Shown here piece after piece: positions 1-12,012 of a DNA stretch of 64,000 bases. Made by a program: the position numbers and the translations under genes. The DNA lies in NCBI GenBank assembly GCA_028571685.1, contig CM053142.1, positions 68,535,296 through 68,599,295 of the forward strand, read 5' to 3'. Origin of the DNA: Heterohyrax brucei. Its lineage: Eukaryota > Chordata > Mammalia > Hyracoidea > Procaviidae. Numbering within the stretch: position 1 is the first letter of the stretch; every line of letters begins with the position of its first letter. The notes under the pieces are model-generated. The model did not search any database. It saw nothing but the letters and a program-made list of their open reading frames with translations, and was not told where the DNA came from.

Positions 1-55
1 CTGGTGGTTGTAAACTGCCAGCCTTTCAGTTAGCAGCTGTGCACTAACAAGTTTG
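1..55 (-). repeat. AfroSINE fragment
   Basis: Antisense match to the box B part of the AfroSINE head ('aaactgccagcctttcagttagcagctgt'-like). It is cut by the window edge. Confidence 0.6.
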
Positions 56-99
56 TGTTCAGCATAATTTCATTATTAAAAAAACAGAACTATTGTCTT

Positions 100-770
100 C
101 AGATTCTGGCCAACAGGAAATGCAAATTAAAGCCACACCCATTAGAATGGCTAAAGTAAAACAAACAAAAACCCTGACAATACCAAGAGCTAGAGAGTGT
201 AGGAAGAAACAGCTGAAACTCTTCCATCATCAGTGGGAACCCAAGATGATGTAGCCACTCTGGAAAACAGTTTGGCGCATTCTTGTAAAGTTAAACACAC
301 ACTCATCATCTGACCCAGCAATTCCACTCCTAGGTATTTTCATCAAAGAACTGAAAATTTATGTTCGCAGAAAACGTGCAGAAATGTTAATAGCAACTCT
401 GTCCCTAACCGGTTCAAACTGGAAACCGCCTGATGCTCCTTGGCGGGTAAATGGATAAACTATAAATACACAGTGAATGGCACACTACCCAGCAACTAAA
501 AGGAACTGCTACTAATACTTGCCACAATGTGAATGAGTCTCAAAGGTGCTCTGCTGAGCAAAAGAAGTCACCCTCAAAAGGTTATGTATAGTGTATGAAT
601 TCATTATGTGACTTTCTGGAAAAGGCAAAATTATAGTGATGAAAAGCAGATCAGAGGTTGCGATGGATTTCAGGTGGAGGAAACGTGTGTGCAAAGTGGC
701 AGCAGGAAGGAGTTTTGGGGAGTGATGTAACTGTTCAGATCCCTATTAAAATAAAAGATTAAAAACAAAA
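100..770 (+). repeat. Ancient L1 (ORF2 3' end plus 3'UTR)
   Basis: The stretch resembles the end of mammalian L1 ORF2: 'agccactctggaaaacagtttggc', then 'gacccagcaattccactcctaggtat', then 'aatggataaac'. Many stops and indels make it old. A duplicated 'ctgatgctccttggcggg'-like interruption suggests small rearrangements. It is unlike the younger L1s at 39-55 kb. Confidence 0.75.
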
Positions 771-2815
771 CAGATACACTAGGTTACTGACCTACTGGTA
801 TCCATGGTTTTAAACGCTAGGCTATAACTTAGGTGGATTTTAAGATACTTAAAATTAAAAAAAAAAAAAAAAGAAAGAAAAGAAAAACCTCCAAGGAACT
901 TCCTGCTTCAGAGAAGACCCACAGAGAATACTTCTGTAAACTACATTACTATCTTTTGTGTCAGTCTGTTACTGCACTGCTAGGTAGCTGAGTGATGTTG
1001 AAAAGTCTCTTCACATCTGTTTCTTAAGCAGTAGGATAGGGGTGGGGTTTGGATGCTGATTGTAATTGTTGCTAGACAGGGTCTCCGGAGATTAAAAAAG
1101 AAAAAAGGATTCATGCTCTTCCTTCAGCCTCCAGACAGTCTGCTATAGTAGTTCTGGGGTGGCCATTCTCATCTGCTGCCACATTTGGGAAGAACTTCCA
1201 AAACTCTAAGGTCTCTCGCAGCTTTGAAAAGTTATTTATATCAGACACTGAGTTTGCTCAAACTGAGGTCCAGTTGTATTAGGGGTCAGCTTCTGTCCTT
1301 CATGGCCACATGTCCGGTGGACTGAGAATTCTCCCCACCCCAAATCCAGGCTATCTTTATCCAAGTTCATCAAGAGTTTTCTAAGAACACAACTTTGTTT
1401 ACTTTCATCAAACCGTTTCCCACCTCAGGGTCACCTTGACCTTTCATAAGGTGTTGATGCTCTATTTTTGGATATGCAATCCCACCTCGATAGCCCTTTC
1501 CCAGGCCACCTGATGTTCCATCCTCCAGCTTCACGTATTTAAATGTCCTAGCCTCAGATCCCTGGCTAGAGAACACTGACATCTTGGAGATGACTGTCCA
1601 GAAACTGCAAGCTCTCCAGATGGACAATGATAGAGCTGGAGATGGGAATGGGAAGGATGCGGGGAGAAACCAGGGGCAGCATCTTCTTTCCATCCAAAAG
1701 ACAGGGTCTTCAGGGAGAAAGAAAAGAACCTTGAAGAGGGGAGAGATGTGGCCAGGAATTCTGAATGCTAACCCAGCTCACCTCATCTCAGGTGTTGTTC
1801 AGAGGGGCTGAGCTCAGAGAGACAACGAGGAAGCCTTCTGCCATCACCATCTGGTTCTCCTTGTCCCCCTGGAGATAGGTCTAAGGCCAGACAGTAAGGT
1901 TGCGAAAGCTCAGAGCCTTCACTACTCCCTAGTTCTGGTTTTGTGGTGGTGACTTTTCTTCAAGACATGCCAGATCCATGCCCACGCCCGGTATGATCTC
2001 CCCTGGGATGGAGGCTAGCTGGGAAACTCCTTAGTGAACCACTACACTAGGTCCTCTCTGTCTCTGTGCCCTCAATCTCCTCAGTTACTTCTCTTGCCTC
2101 CTGGGTATTGGGAGCCTCCCCTAAATCCAGGATATCTTTATCCGTCTTAATCTACCCTCGCTAGTGCAGGTTCACCTTCGCCTCTCACCTCTCTCATCTA
2201 AACACAGTGGCGATGTCACAGGAGACAGGTGAAGACTTCTTTCTTCTTCTGTACACTCTAAATGGAATGGGCCGGAGAGAAGAATCGCAGTCCTTTGCTG
2301 CTCCCTCACCTTCCGAAGTGGCCCATTCTCAGAACTGAGAGCACAAGGGCAAGACAGGTGTATAGAGTTACACGGACTTGGAACATGTGGGTGGTTCCTA
2401 CATCAGCTCCTGGTTCTTTAGGTAATTTTGTTTACATGACTTGGAGGTCAGGTAGGGACTGGAGAGAAAGGGTGTAACTGGGATCTGGGGCCCTTTGTTG
2501 CAGGTGGGCAAAAAAAATCCCCAACTGCAAGCAGAGCAGGTCAGAACGGCCCCAAACATTTGTTTCCGTTTGCTGGTCTCCAACATGGAGAGGGTGAAAG
2601 ATGATAGGCTGTCGACAGGAAGTGGAGGGAGGCTGCAGACTGATTCAAGACCAGTAAGATGACTTCCAGGTTGTTCCTGGAAGTATTTTAGGAGCCCTGG
2701 GGATGGAACTAGGGAGTAAGTAGCCATCAGGAAGCACTGAAGAGCAATGCAAGACCAGGATAACTAGGGAGAAACCTGAGGAAGCCCCTGCCTTAATATA
2801 GCAGTCGTTGGTACT
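771..2815. other. Intergenic, nothing recognised
   Basis: No coding exon, RNA gene or clear repeat was recognised, apart from an A-rich tract at about 857-885. Short frames here have no recognisable protein similarity and no exon structure. Confidence 0.5.
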
Positions 2816-3045
2816 CTGCCAAATGCTTCCTCTGTAATTAGCACACTCAATTCTCACAGTTTTGAGGTATCAATCCATGTGCCACTACCACCAGTGCCTA
2901 GAAAGTCCGGTTTTACAAGGCAGGAAACTACTGTTTCGAAAAGTTAAGATTATCTTTCTTAGGGTCATAGCTACTGAGTGGTGGAGCCAGGTCTTGTTGA
3001 CACTGAAGTCTGTATTCATAATTGTGCACCTCTATGACAGCAGCG
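2816..3045 (-). repeat. MIR SINE
   Basis: Diverged antisense MIR core: 'caaggcaggaaactactg', 'gggtcatagctactgagtggtggagccaggtc'-type sequence. This is a mammal-wide element and not lineage-informative. Confidence 0.6.
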
Positions 3046-3059
3046 GGTTATATTATTCT

Positions 3060-3215
3060 TGGAAACTGAGATAGTTTAGTTGTTAAGAGCTGTAGCTCCT
3101 AACCCAAAGGTCGCAGTTCAAATCCACCAGGTCCTCTTTTGAAACCTGATGGGACATTTCCACCCTGTCCTACGAGAGGCCGTTAACTCTGACAGCAATG
3201 GGTAATGGGTTTACT
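3060..3215 (+). repeat. AfroSINE
   Basis: Sense head 'tagttgttaagagctgtagctcctaacccaaaggtcgcagttcaaatccaccagg'-like, followed by a degraded tail. Box A and box B are recognisable. Confidence 0.75.
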
Positions 3216-3634
3216 ATTCTTAGTCTCAAAAGCATCAGCCTCTTGGAACCTGTAATTTTTGGGGGTGGGAGAAATAATCCATGAGTCTGACCATACTTCT
3301 GGACAGCTGTTAGACTGAGGGCTGAGAGGTGACCCTTGAGTATGAAGCTGAAGCCAGATGGGGCTGACCACAGGTGAAATGTCAGGGTCCTCCCTGAGTT
3401 CTCTCTGCACCCTGGCCTTCACCCCACTGACAGTGAAACTTAGTTCAAGCGCCTGAAGGGCAGGGCTCAAATGGGAGAGCTTATGCAATCTAGGATTGAC
3501 CCACTAAAATTGAAATCAGGGCAACCCTTGCCCTGCTCCAGCCTCCACTCAGACCTACACATTCATGTGTGGGCACTGGAACTGCAGTCAGGTGAGGTTA
3601 GACAACTGTAGCCTAAATTTTTTGCAGCTGGAAG

Positions 3635-3765
3635 AGGCCTACATGGCTGAGGCCCAGGGAGGCAGATGACCCACTCAAGACGACACAACTAAGCTAGTGG
3701 CAGAGCCAAGCTGAGCTGAGGACTGTGGGTGCTGAGTTCCATCATCCACAGTTCCGCAACCCAGG
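3635..3765 (-). repeat. MIR SINE
   Basis: Antisense MIR core with 'ctgaggcccagggaggcagatgacccactcaag' and 'agtggcagagccaagct'-type sequence. Confidence 0.6.
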
Positions 3766-3769
3766 AAGT

Positions 3770-4640
3770 ATCTGGGACTCCTTCTAGGCACAGGGTTATT
3801 TCTCCTTAACCAGCTATTTAATGCCTGAGATTCAGTATTGGCACTGGAGTAGAAGTCAGTACCCGGGTGTTGAGCTCTCAACTTTCATCTGTAGCTGAGT
3901 GACTGGACAAATCCCCCTTACTCTTTAGCACCTACTTGTCCATCACAGAATGGGAGTGTCTTTTTTACTATGATTTGCCCACTGCACAAGACTAAGAAGA
4001 TTTTTATGAAGAAACCAGCAGCAGACTCTCCCATTTACCACCATTAAATTCTTGAGGGGAACAGTGACCCACTTGGCTGGGTCAGGTTAAGCAAGAGTGG
4101 AAGTCATGAGAAACCTGAGAGCACCTCATTCTTTTATAGCACCACTCAGGTTCCAGCTTGGCTTTCTTCTCCAGTCTCCTTCCCTAGGCTCAAATTCTCC
4201 ACAACTGGGGTACAGGGTTTAAAGAGCTTTGCTGACCCAAGTTCCTCCACCTTGAGGGACTAGGCAGGGTTACTGCTCTGCACAGCATGTGTTCCTTCCC
4301 AGTCCAGGAGAGGAATTATGACCAAAGGGGCAAGGGACAGCAATGCCTTAGATACCTATGAAATATGCCCTACTTTCCCCCAAAGAGTGAAGTCACAACA
4401 AACAGTGAGGGAGACAGCTACCAAAAGAACTGCTTAAGTTTTCATTCTCCGTGCCTAGCCTAGATTGAGAGTCACTGCTTTCCCTCATTTGCCAATGCCC
4501 CGTCAAACTCATTGTCATCACCACTGAGGTCCCAGGCTTAAAGTCTGAGATAGGAAGTCCACCCATGGGGGCAGGAGGGAAAGGAAGAATGTGACTAGGA
4601 GATGAATGCATTGAAATTAAACGGGAAAACCTCAAAAGTA
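3770..4640. other. Intergenic, nothing recognised
   Basis: Unique-looking sequence just downstream of the MLF2 3' end. No exon or repeat could be supported. Confidence 0.45.
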
Positions 4641-4669
4641 CAGGCAGAATCCTAATCTTTTTTTTTTTT

Positions 4670-5220
4670 TTTTTCCATTTTTCTTTATTCCATAAACACC
4701 TAGTTGTAAGTCGCACAAATCAAAAATAAAGGCAGAGAAAGGTATCGGGAAGATTTTGGTGATGTGTGTGCGTGGGAGAGCAGGGGAGGAATTGGGAATG
4801 AGGCCAGTCCTCTCCCTCCACAGTCCTGGATGAGGGCCATGGCCCCTGTACTGGAGGGTCTGAGGAAGGGGTGGATGAAGATCCAGGAGAATTGAGGGAC
4901 AGAGGAGGCCCCTGGATCCAGAGCTTACCCCCAAAGACCCTTCCTTCACTGCAGGGCAGGGCAGTCTGTGAGAGGGGAAGACTATGATGGAGCAGCAAAA
5001 TGAAAAACTCAAAGTTAGTGAATATGGGAAAAGGAGTCATCATGGTAAGGGAATTAAAGAAGGAAAGGTAGGTAAAGGGGGCTGTGAAAAGTTCTCCCTG
5101 AGACCCCCAGGGAGACGTGGGGGCCAGCTTGCCTATTAATTTAGTATTAAATTGAGGGTAGGGGGTGGAGAGGGGAAAGTTCTTTTAGGGGATGATTTCT
5201 CAGCCTCTCACAGTTTATAC
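4670..5220 (-). other. MLF2: MLF2 terminal 3'UTR exon (predicted)
   Basis: Read on the minus strand, the stop-containing exon ends in a strong donor (CTGTC|GTAAGTATT, exon end 5477). A long pyrimidine tract with acceptor (tttctttctcctctag|GTATAAACTG) puts the next exon start at 5220. That exon would run about 540 nt to the AATAAA at 4684-4689. The splice sites are directly visible; use of the intron 5221-5476 is inferred, since without it the same sequence would simply be continuous 3'UTR. Confidence 0.6.
4684..4689 (-). terminator. MLF2: MLF2 polyadenylation signal
   Basis: AATAAA on the minus strand, followed about 10 nt downstream by a genomic A-run (T-run 4658-4674 on the plus strand). 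No other minus-strand AATAAA was noticed between the stop codon and here. Confidence 0.6.
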
Positions 5221-5501
5221 CTAGAGGAGAAAGAAAGATAAACATAAGTCAGAAGGAAAATATAAAAGCCACGAGTTGGGATTTAATCCCCTCTTCCAGC
5301 CAAATCGTTTTTCCTCTTTCTATGCCAACTAAAACCTACACTATTAAAGACAGTAATTCATAGAAATCTGTACTGTTTCTGCCTCATGGCATTATAGACA
5401 CAGGAAACAGGTACATCCCCCACCACCCCAAACTCCCATGTTTGAGCCCTCACGGTTCCCTCCCCCCAATACTTACGACAGAGGCCAAGCGTCTGGAGCC
5501 T

Positions 5502-8500
5502 TCACCAGTCATAGCGACGGGACTGGGACTGTCGGGAGGGCGAGTCCTCAGGTCCCTGTATAGCCAGGCGAGGAGGCCCTTCAGCCCTTCGGCCCCCACC
5601 CCCTGAGGCCTCATGCCTTCGAAATTCAAGAGGGCGTTGCTGCCGGAATCGGGAAGTCTCCCTCCGCCATTCATCATCGAAAGCTGCGGCCTCACCTGGA
5701 AAGGACAGAGACCAGATCTAATACCTGTGCACAGGTACTGAAATATGCGGGCAGATGCTAAGTGAGCCACAGCCTTCTAAGACCTAAAAACTGGGGCAAA
5801 CAAAAGTAGGGGGCTGGGGAAGGCAGCAGCTTCTTTACTTAGCTCTGAGGAGGCCTAAGGCTTAATTACTGGAAAAAGAAATCAAGAACGGGGCAAGTAT
5901 TCAGTTAGATGCCCTCCCCTTAAAGACAATAGTTCCAGACATACACACTTATTAAATTATTTGATGATTTGCAAAAAACTCAGGAAAAAAAAAAAAAAAA
6001 GACACGGAAAAAAAAAAAGAAAGGCTCCAGATGGAAGTAGGCAGAGAATAATACTGACTTAGGGCACAGTCTCTCTCTCCTTGGTAAGGACACCGTCAAC
6101 ATTTGGTTCAGCCCCCAAGCTGACAACAGAGCTCCAAGAGAGGCGAGAATAAGGGGCTCAATTCATAGTCTTGCCCAAGGTGTTGGGGTCGGGAAAGACA
6201 GTATCTCCTGGCCCACAGAAGCTGGACTAGCCTCTACTGACCAAGAGGGAAGGGTGGTGGGTGGGAAAGAAGGCTCACTCTCATCCAAGTTGATGTAGTC
6301 CTGCCGCTCTTCCTGGTCCCCCGTACGGTGGTTCCGAGAGCGCTGGAGGATATGAGCCCTGTCTCGGATGTGATGCCCGATGGACATCTGCTCTAGTCCA
6401 CTGTCCGAGTCCCGTACAGTTCTCCGTGTCTCCCGGATCTGGGATGAAAGTATAGATGGCCTATTTAGCTGTCCCTTCCAAAGACCTACCTATACTAACC
6501 CTGGACAAATCCACCTCTTTGGGGGAAGGGAAGGCCAAGGTTTCAGGAATTACCACTTGATCATGCCCTCTATGGGATATGAGAGCCCCCTAACTCACCC
6601 CGCCTGGTGCTGAGCGCATCTCTGATGTCTCTTGGTAGACCTTGGGGGCACCATCCCCCGTATTGGAGTAGGAGATGACTGTGGAGGAAGAAAATGTCTG
6701 GCAATTGCCTCCAGCTGTCATATGTTCCTGAGGAGGAAAGGGTATGAGAGGGTTAAACAGGGAGTGGTCTCCCCTTTGGAGAAGGGGGACTACACTTCAG
6801 CTGCATGCTTTTGCCCGTATCTTTCTCACAAAATGTTAAGAATGGAGAAACATTAGACCTCACCACTGCCCCTCAAAACTCTCGCAAGTCTAATCATAAA
6901 CAAAAATGACCTTACGACATACTCTGCATGCTTAATCAGAGAGCTGCTTCTTTACACTCAGGCATGAGAACAGATGAAGAAAACTAGTGCTGTATGGGTT
7001 CAGCAACTTTATGCACTCTGACAGCTTTATTAGAACACTCTTCCCCACTCCTGCCTCAGAGGACTTGAGTGTTGTCAGCATCACAGAGAACAAGCCTAGG
7101 GAACGGTGACCAGAATCTTACCATGTTGCCAATCATGTCATTCATCATCCCAAACATGTCCATGAAGCCACCCGACTAGAGGAAAGAGATGGAAGACAGT
7201 CAAGAAATCAAAGTCCATTCTCAGACATGATCATGTTTAGGTACCCACTGGCACATGGCTGTACACTCCTTTTCTGCCTTCATGTCTACTGCTCTTTCAT
7301 GACATCCATTACCCAAACCAGAACACTGATGCTTCCTCCTGTATACTGCTGACCTCCTCTTCAGTTTCTATGGCTGCCTGGATCCAATTTGCCTTCTTAT
7401 CTTGACTACTCTATTGCCCCCTGTCTTTAGAAAGTGAGTCAAAGCTAATGAAGTCTACCCTATAAAAGAGGTAGAATATGAAATTATTAAGAAGTCAGAG
7501 ACCCACCTCTAGCTAGCCATTTAGCTGTATTTCCCTTCTCAACAGGACAAACCTGGCTAGATAATTACATCTTCCTAATGTGAATGGCTCCTATAAGTAT
7601 ATGAGTCAGCAAATAAGTTAGCATATTTCATTCACAGGGCTCACAGCACCCACTAAGCATGTAGTTTAGTGAATACTCTAGTAATAGAAGACCCTGGGGC
7701 TCTTATAGAGAGGCACATTTAGAAATAAGACCCAAACATTACACAGTGTATCCAACGTGGAAGAACAGATGAAGATAAGGACTCACCATTCCCAGCATGC
7801 CGAAAGGGGAGACAGCCCCAGCCTAAGAATGTGTGAGGAACAGAAATTAGTACCCACATTCTCTATCACTACAATCTCAAACCAGGCCCAGGGTCTCAGC
7901 TTTTTGCCTACCCTCCTCTCAAAAGGCTCTCAGCCTTTTTTCCACATTCTTTTCGGGGACAAAGAACCTGGTTTGGCCCTTTGACTCTGGCTTCTGGAAA
8001 TAACCTGGGCAATCAAAGTACCTTTGTTTTTCAAATTGGCCAGGCAAGTAGGGGCTACAAAGGCCCCCTTCATGGCAAGCTTACTTCAGGAATGGAGAAG
8101 GAAAAGGAAACTAATACAGTCATGAATATAACACTAATTGCTTTCACAAATAATTATTATGCATGTAAGCTCAACTATGCATATTCATTGAGATCCCTAT
8201 GACTAGGGGGCCAGGGACTCTGGGGTGCTTTTTATGGTGTCAAGGACTGGGGAAAACATCTAAACATGGGAGAGGGGTGCATCAAGACCCTGGGGACAAT
8301 GCAGGTGCCCTGGTGCCAGCACGTCTCCCAGGCCTTGCCTACTCCCCAGTGACCTGACCTCCGGTGGCCAGGGATGCTTTGGCCTAGCTTAGGATAGCTG
8401 TGGATCAGGTCTGATCAAACTCCTGGTAGTCTGGGTCAGGGACTCTTTGCCATGGAAGTGGCTGGTTTCAGACACGCAGAAGTGGGAAAGTACCTATGTC

Positions 8501-9128
8501 AGTTATTTTCACATTTTAGGACTCGGCCTTGTAATAATTTTTATTCACACACATTCCCTCACTCTAAGAAGATGGTTTCATCTGCAAAGTTGGCTGCAAT
8601 GCAAAGAAGATAAGGGCTCTACTAGTCACCCTCTACCCTTTGTTTGGGTCTCAGGTACTTCACAGTACCATTACCTGCATCCTGCGGCTGGCAGGCCTGG
8701 TCCCTGGCATGTTGCCATCCGTGATGCTGAGAAAGGGGCTATATCCAAAGCCACCTGACAACATACGATTCATGTGCTGACGGTGAATGGCAAAGGGGTC
8801 CCTGTGGAGTAAGTACATAGTATGGATAGCAGAACCACCATGTTGGTAACACCTCCCACCACTCACTCACTCACTCACACACACAAACAAACTCACTGGG
8901 AAACAATGGTACAGATAGAACCTACTTCCTCTCCTCTAAGTCAGAGACAGAGTTGAGTATCCAGCCATCCTCCCAGTCCCAACCATTCCCAGCAACGGGG
9001 GGGACCTAGATGTCTGTCTGAACTCAAGATGTGGAGTGGGACGGGTGCTCTATAGCACGAGGGGGACGGAACACTCACATCAGGAACATGGGATCCTCAG
9101 GCTCCACGTCCCTCATGAAGCGGAACAT
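5502..9128 (-). CDS. MLF2: Myeloid leukemia factor 2, 7 coding exons
   Basis: MLF2 belongs to the MLF1/MLF2 (Mlf1IP, PF10248) family, a small nuclear and cytoplasmic protein linked to chaperone/HSP70-associated complexes and nuclear condensates. Coding exons on the minus strand are 9128-9079, 8801-8675, 7822-7787, 7175-7122, 6727-6599, 6438-6279 and 5695-5502. All have GT-AG introns, and together they make 750 nt, 249 aa plus stop, close to the family's usual size. The start gives [18 protein letters not shown]. The conserved [13 protein letters not shown] block is in exon 8801-8675 (residues about 36-48). The Met-rich [18 protein letters not shown] is exon 7175-7122. The C-terminal Arg-rich tail ends SQSRRYDW. 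No lesion is visible. The gene is tail-to-left, with its promoter in a CpG-rich region near 9.7-9.95 kb. A 5' noncoding exon is needed, because exon 2 has an acceptor at 9157-9158 upstream of the ATG. Identity is near certain; the exact exon 1 is not. Confidence 0.97.
7122..7175 (-). other. MLF2: MLF2 54-bp Met-rich coding exon
   Basis: An 18-codon phase-0 exon ([18 protein letters not shown]), too short to appear as a long open frame. It has a clean acceptor (cctctag) and donor (GTAAGA). Confidence 0.92.
7787..7822 (-). other. MLF2: MLF2 36-bp micro-exon
   Basis: A 12-codon phase-0 exon ([12 protein letters not shown]) between acceptor ttcttag and donor GTGAGT. It joins ...RRMQ to SGGFMDM without changing frame. 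Confidence 0.92.
7960..8520 (+). repeat. Unclassified interspersed repeat in MLF2 intron
   Basis: The sequence from 'tttggccctttgactctggcttctgg' through 'ggtggccagggatgctttggcctagctta' matches, with gaps, the stretch at 14,341-15,260. The two are copies of one repeat family, probably LTR-like. It lies antisense inside the MLF2 intron 7823-8674. I cannot name the family. Confidence 0.6.
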
Positions 9129-9156
9129 CCTGATCTTAGCTCCAGGTTGCTCCACA
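9079..9156 (-). other. MLF2: MLF2 exon 2 (first coding exon)
   Basis: Acceptor atatttacag ends at 9157; 28 nt of 5'UTR precede the ATG at 9128-9126. The donor is CTGAT|GTGAGT. This shows that the 5'UTR is split and the promoter lies further upstream. Confidence 0.88.
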
Positions 9157-9499
9157 CTGTAAATATGAGCAGGCTCAGACACTTGAGGGTAGCCACGCTT
9201 TTCCATTCCTTCAGTGTAGTACCTCAGTGCAGGGACCCTCAACACTGTCCCTCCCAAACTGACCAGCTCCCCCAAACTCCAGGGATTCCCTACTTCAGAT
9301 GTTCAACCCCACCCTCTAGGGAAAGAAGTGCTCTTCAAACCTCTCAATGAGGGTCATGGAAAATTTTTACAAGCCTCTCACTTGTCTACCTCCCCCATTA
9401 AGAATCATCCTCTCCCCAAGCCCATGGTCAAAGGCATACTCTCCTTCCCCGGACACCCCTGTTCTGGATGAAAATCCCAAGTCCAGCGCTCCAACCACC

Positions 9500-10300
9500 C
9501 ACCCCTTCCTCACACCCTGCTGATGCCAGGCCTCCCCCAGGAGAACCTCACTGTCCTCGTCGCGCTGGTCGGTGGCTCCCCCAGCTCCTGACTCTCCACC
9601 CGGGCAAGCCTGAAAGGCGAGCCCAACCTTCTCCTCTCATCATCCCCTCCCAGCATCCCTGAACGCGCAGCCCCGAGGGTCCGCTCCTACCTCGACCCCT
9701 GCTGCCCGCTCGGCTCGAGTCTCACCGGTCCCCGAACCGGGCTCAGGGGCCCATCCGGCCAGTTTCGCCTCTTGCTGCGGTGCAGACTAAAGGGTCGAGG
9801 CCCAGGACACGGGGATTGGTCTGGGCTTCAGTTCCCTGGCCTCCCGCACCGCCTCCTCCTACAGCTGCCACCTTCGTACCTCCCTCGGCCCACGGAGCCA
9901 GAAACTCGGCCAGGCCCGGTCGGAAATGACGTCACGATGGAACCGCCCACCCCGGGGACGGGCCCGCAGGAGCTCCTCCCTCCGGTGAGGGTGGGGAGAA
10001 AGCCGGGGCTCCCCTGACGTGGTGGGGGGAGGAGGGTTGGGGCAAGGAGGGCAGAGCCAGTGACCACGCGAGGCTCTCTGGGCGATAGGAGCAGAGGCCT
10101 CATTAGTAACCTGGCTTTGAGTTCTTTGGCTTGAAAGAGGCTCCCAGTGAGAGGTTAGACTGTAGAGGAGTCCATAGCTGGAGAGGACAGGGCGGGGCGG
10201 CGCATGTTCCCTCAGGGGAAGGAAGAGGGCGTGGGGCAGGTCCCCGTGGGGGGAAGGGTAGGCTCTCTGTGGGCGACGAGGTGGAGCTGATCCTTAGGGG
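9500..10300. promoter_or_regulatory. MLF2: CpG-rich MLF2 promoter region
   Basis: GC- and CpG-dense sequence upstream of MLF2 exon 2. It holds possible exon 1 donors on the minus strand at 9689-9690 (GAG|GTAGGA) and 9724-9725 (CG|GTGAGA), an inverted CCAAT at 9815-9819 and the ETS/CRE composite. I cannot fix the transcription start. Confidence 0.7.
9921..9935. promoter_or_regulatory. ETS/CRE composite site
   Basis: CGGAAATGACGTCAC contains the palindromic CRE TGACGTCA at 9927-9934 directly abutting an ETS core (CGGAAA). This is one base from the well-known CGGAAGTGACGTCAC arrangement of housekeeping promoters. ATF/CREB and GABP-type factors are the expected binders. Confidence 0.75.
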
Positions 10301-12000
10301 GAAGCACGAAGCAGATTTTTTGTAGGGGAAGCGTTCATCCCACGTGGGAGGAAGGGTGGCATTTCTGCGGGGGAAGCGCTGGGACCAGTCCTTTCGAGAG
10401 GAGGGGCGGGGTCTCCAGAATGACGGAGGGAAGGAAGTAACAGCTCCTGCCCAGGTCTAACGCTGGCTTTGGTAACAGGCTGCGCAGAGAATGCAAGTGG
10501 GGATACTGGCCGCCAGATGGCGCTCGTGGGCCAGGCTGAGACTGTAGGCCCTTGGAGAGTAACGTCGGAAAATCTCCTGGATCCTTGTTACCAATCAGTT
10601 TGTGACGGGTTGGCTTGAAGAGGTTTGAAATAGTCTAGAGTTAATCTCCTCTCTCCTATAAATTCTGTGTCCGGAAGATCTCCTAGTCCTGCACTGATCT
10701 TTATTGCCTGTAGTCAAGTAGGTAGGTCAAGGGCCTAATGTTGGGGAGACGAAACGGAATTCAGTAATCCAGGAGCACCCAGAGGCGTAGCTGAAAACAG
10801 GACCCATCAGACCTGACTCCAAGCCCAAAGAAGATACTTGGACATGCACGAAAGCTGGCTCTGCTGGAGACAAGATTCCTCAACCTTGGGTCAGGGGATT
10901 GGACTCTGTTAGAACAATCTTTAAACCAAACTAGTTCTCTCTGGTTCTTTAGTCTGGCCATTTGGGGTATTAGTCCTGTGTGGACCTGACCTTATAGGAA
11001 AAGACTTTCTCCTAGTAATTCCCCGGAGTATGAGCGACTGAGGAAAAGGTGCTGGGAGCAGGACTTCTCAGGTTTCTTTGAACTTGGTCATTATTAAAGA
11101 GGAAAAGACAACAGTAGACACAGATAATTAAGACAGATGGACTAGCAAAGCCAAAGTAAAAGTTGAAGACAGAATAAGAAAATTTGTTTTTCATTCATAA
11201 TTCTGGGGAAAAGACTAAGTAAAACCATTTAAGTTGATCCTCTAGATGCTGTATTTCTGCGAGCATCTCTCCATGCAACTGCTCCTTTTGTTCTTGCACC
11301 AAAGAAAAGCTGACAACGTAATGAAGAGTTACCCCAGTGAGAGACTTGGCAGCCCAGATCTCACTAAGTGTAGTCCTTCCTCTTCCAGCTTCTTCCTTCG
11401 CATTCCCTCATTTCTAACCTTCAACAGAATTGGGTAGAAGATAAAGCTTAGCTTAAAGTATTAACTTTTCTGGGAGTATTTGTAAATTACAGCTTAGCTT
11501 CTAACTATGAGACAAAGCTCCAAACTTGTACCTTGTCCCAGGTTAGAAAGAAATCCTTAAGCAGGTAGGAATGGAGTTGAAGATGTGAGATTCCATTTTC
11601 AGAGACCCTGGAGACATACCATATAGGTACCTATCTACTACAGAAATTAAGAGATGTAATTATACAAATAACCTTTTTGCTCCTCACATTGAGAGTTGTG
11701 TGTCAGTCTACCTTCCCTCCTTCTCTTTCTACCTTCCTTCTGTCTGTCCTTTCCTTCAAGCCTTTTTCCCACTCTCTTGTTTCTTTCCATCCTTGTTCAG
11801 TGGACTATGGTAAATAGGAATCCTGAAGTCACTGGAGTGTCCAATGGATGATAAGATGTAAGAGAGAATGGGTCCTTCTAGGGGTGAGGCTAAGCATTAT
11901 TGGGAAGGAAGGTGTCAAACATCTGAATGCACAAACACCAGAAATTAGTGTAACTGAATATATTTATTGTGAATGGATAGGATTGAGTTGGGGGTAAACC
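10020..12000. other. Intergenic, no gene seen
   Basis: GC-rich to about 10.45 kb, then ordinary sequence. Apart from the CTCF-like motif at 10,510 I see no exon or assignable repeat. Short frames are not convincing. Confidence 0.45.
10510..10524 (+). promoter_or_regulatory. CTCF-like motif
   Basis: CCGCCAGATGGCGCT fits the CTCF core CCRSYAGRKGGCRS at every position. It lies about 0.6 kb upstream of the MLF2 promoter. Occupancy is not known from sequence. Confidence 0.7.
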
Positions 12001-12012
12001 AGAAGGTATCTT

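Noticed and set aside
1370-1811. Overlapping frames of 75-107 codons on both strands
   Set aside because: No recognisable family, no splice context, and no other feature of a gene.
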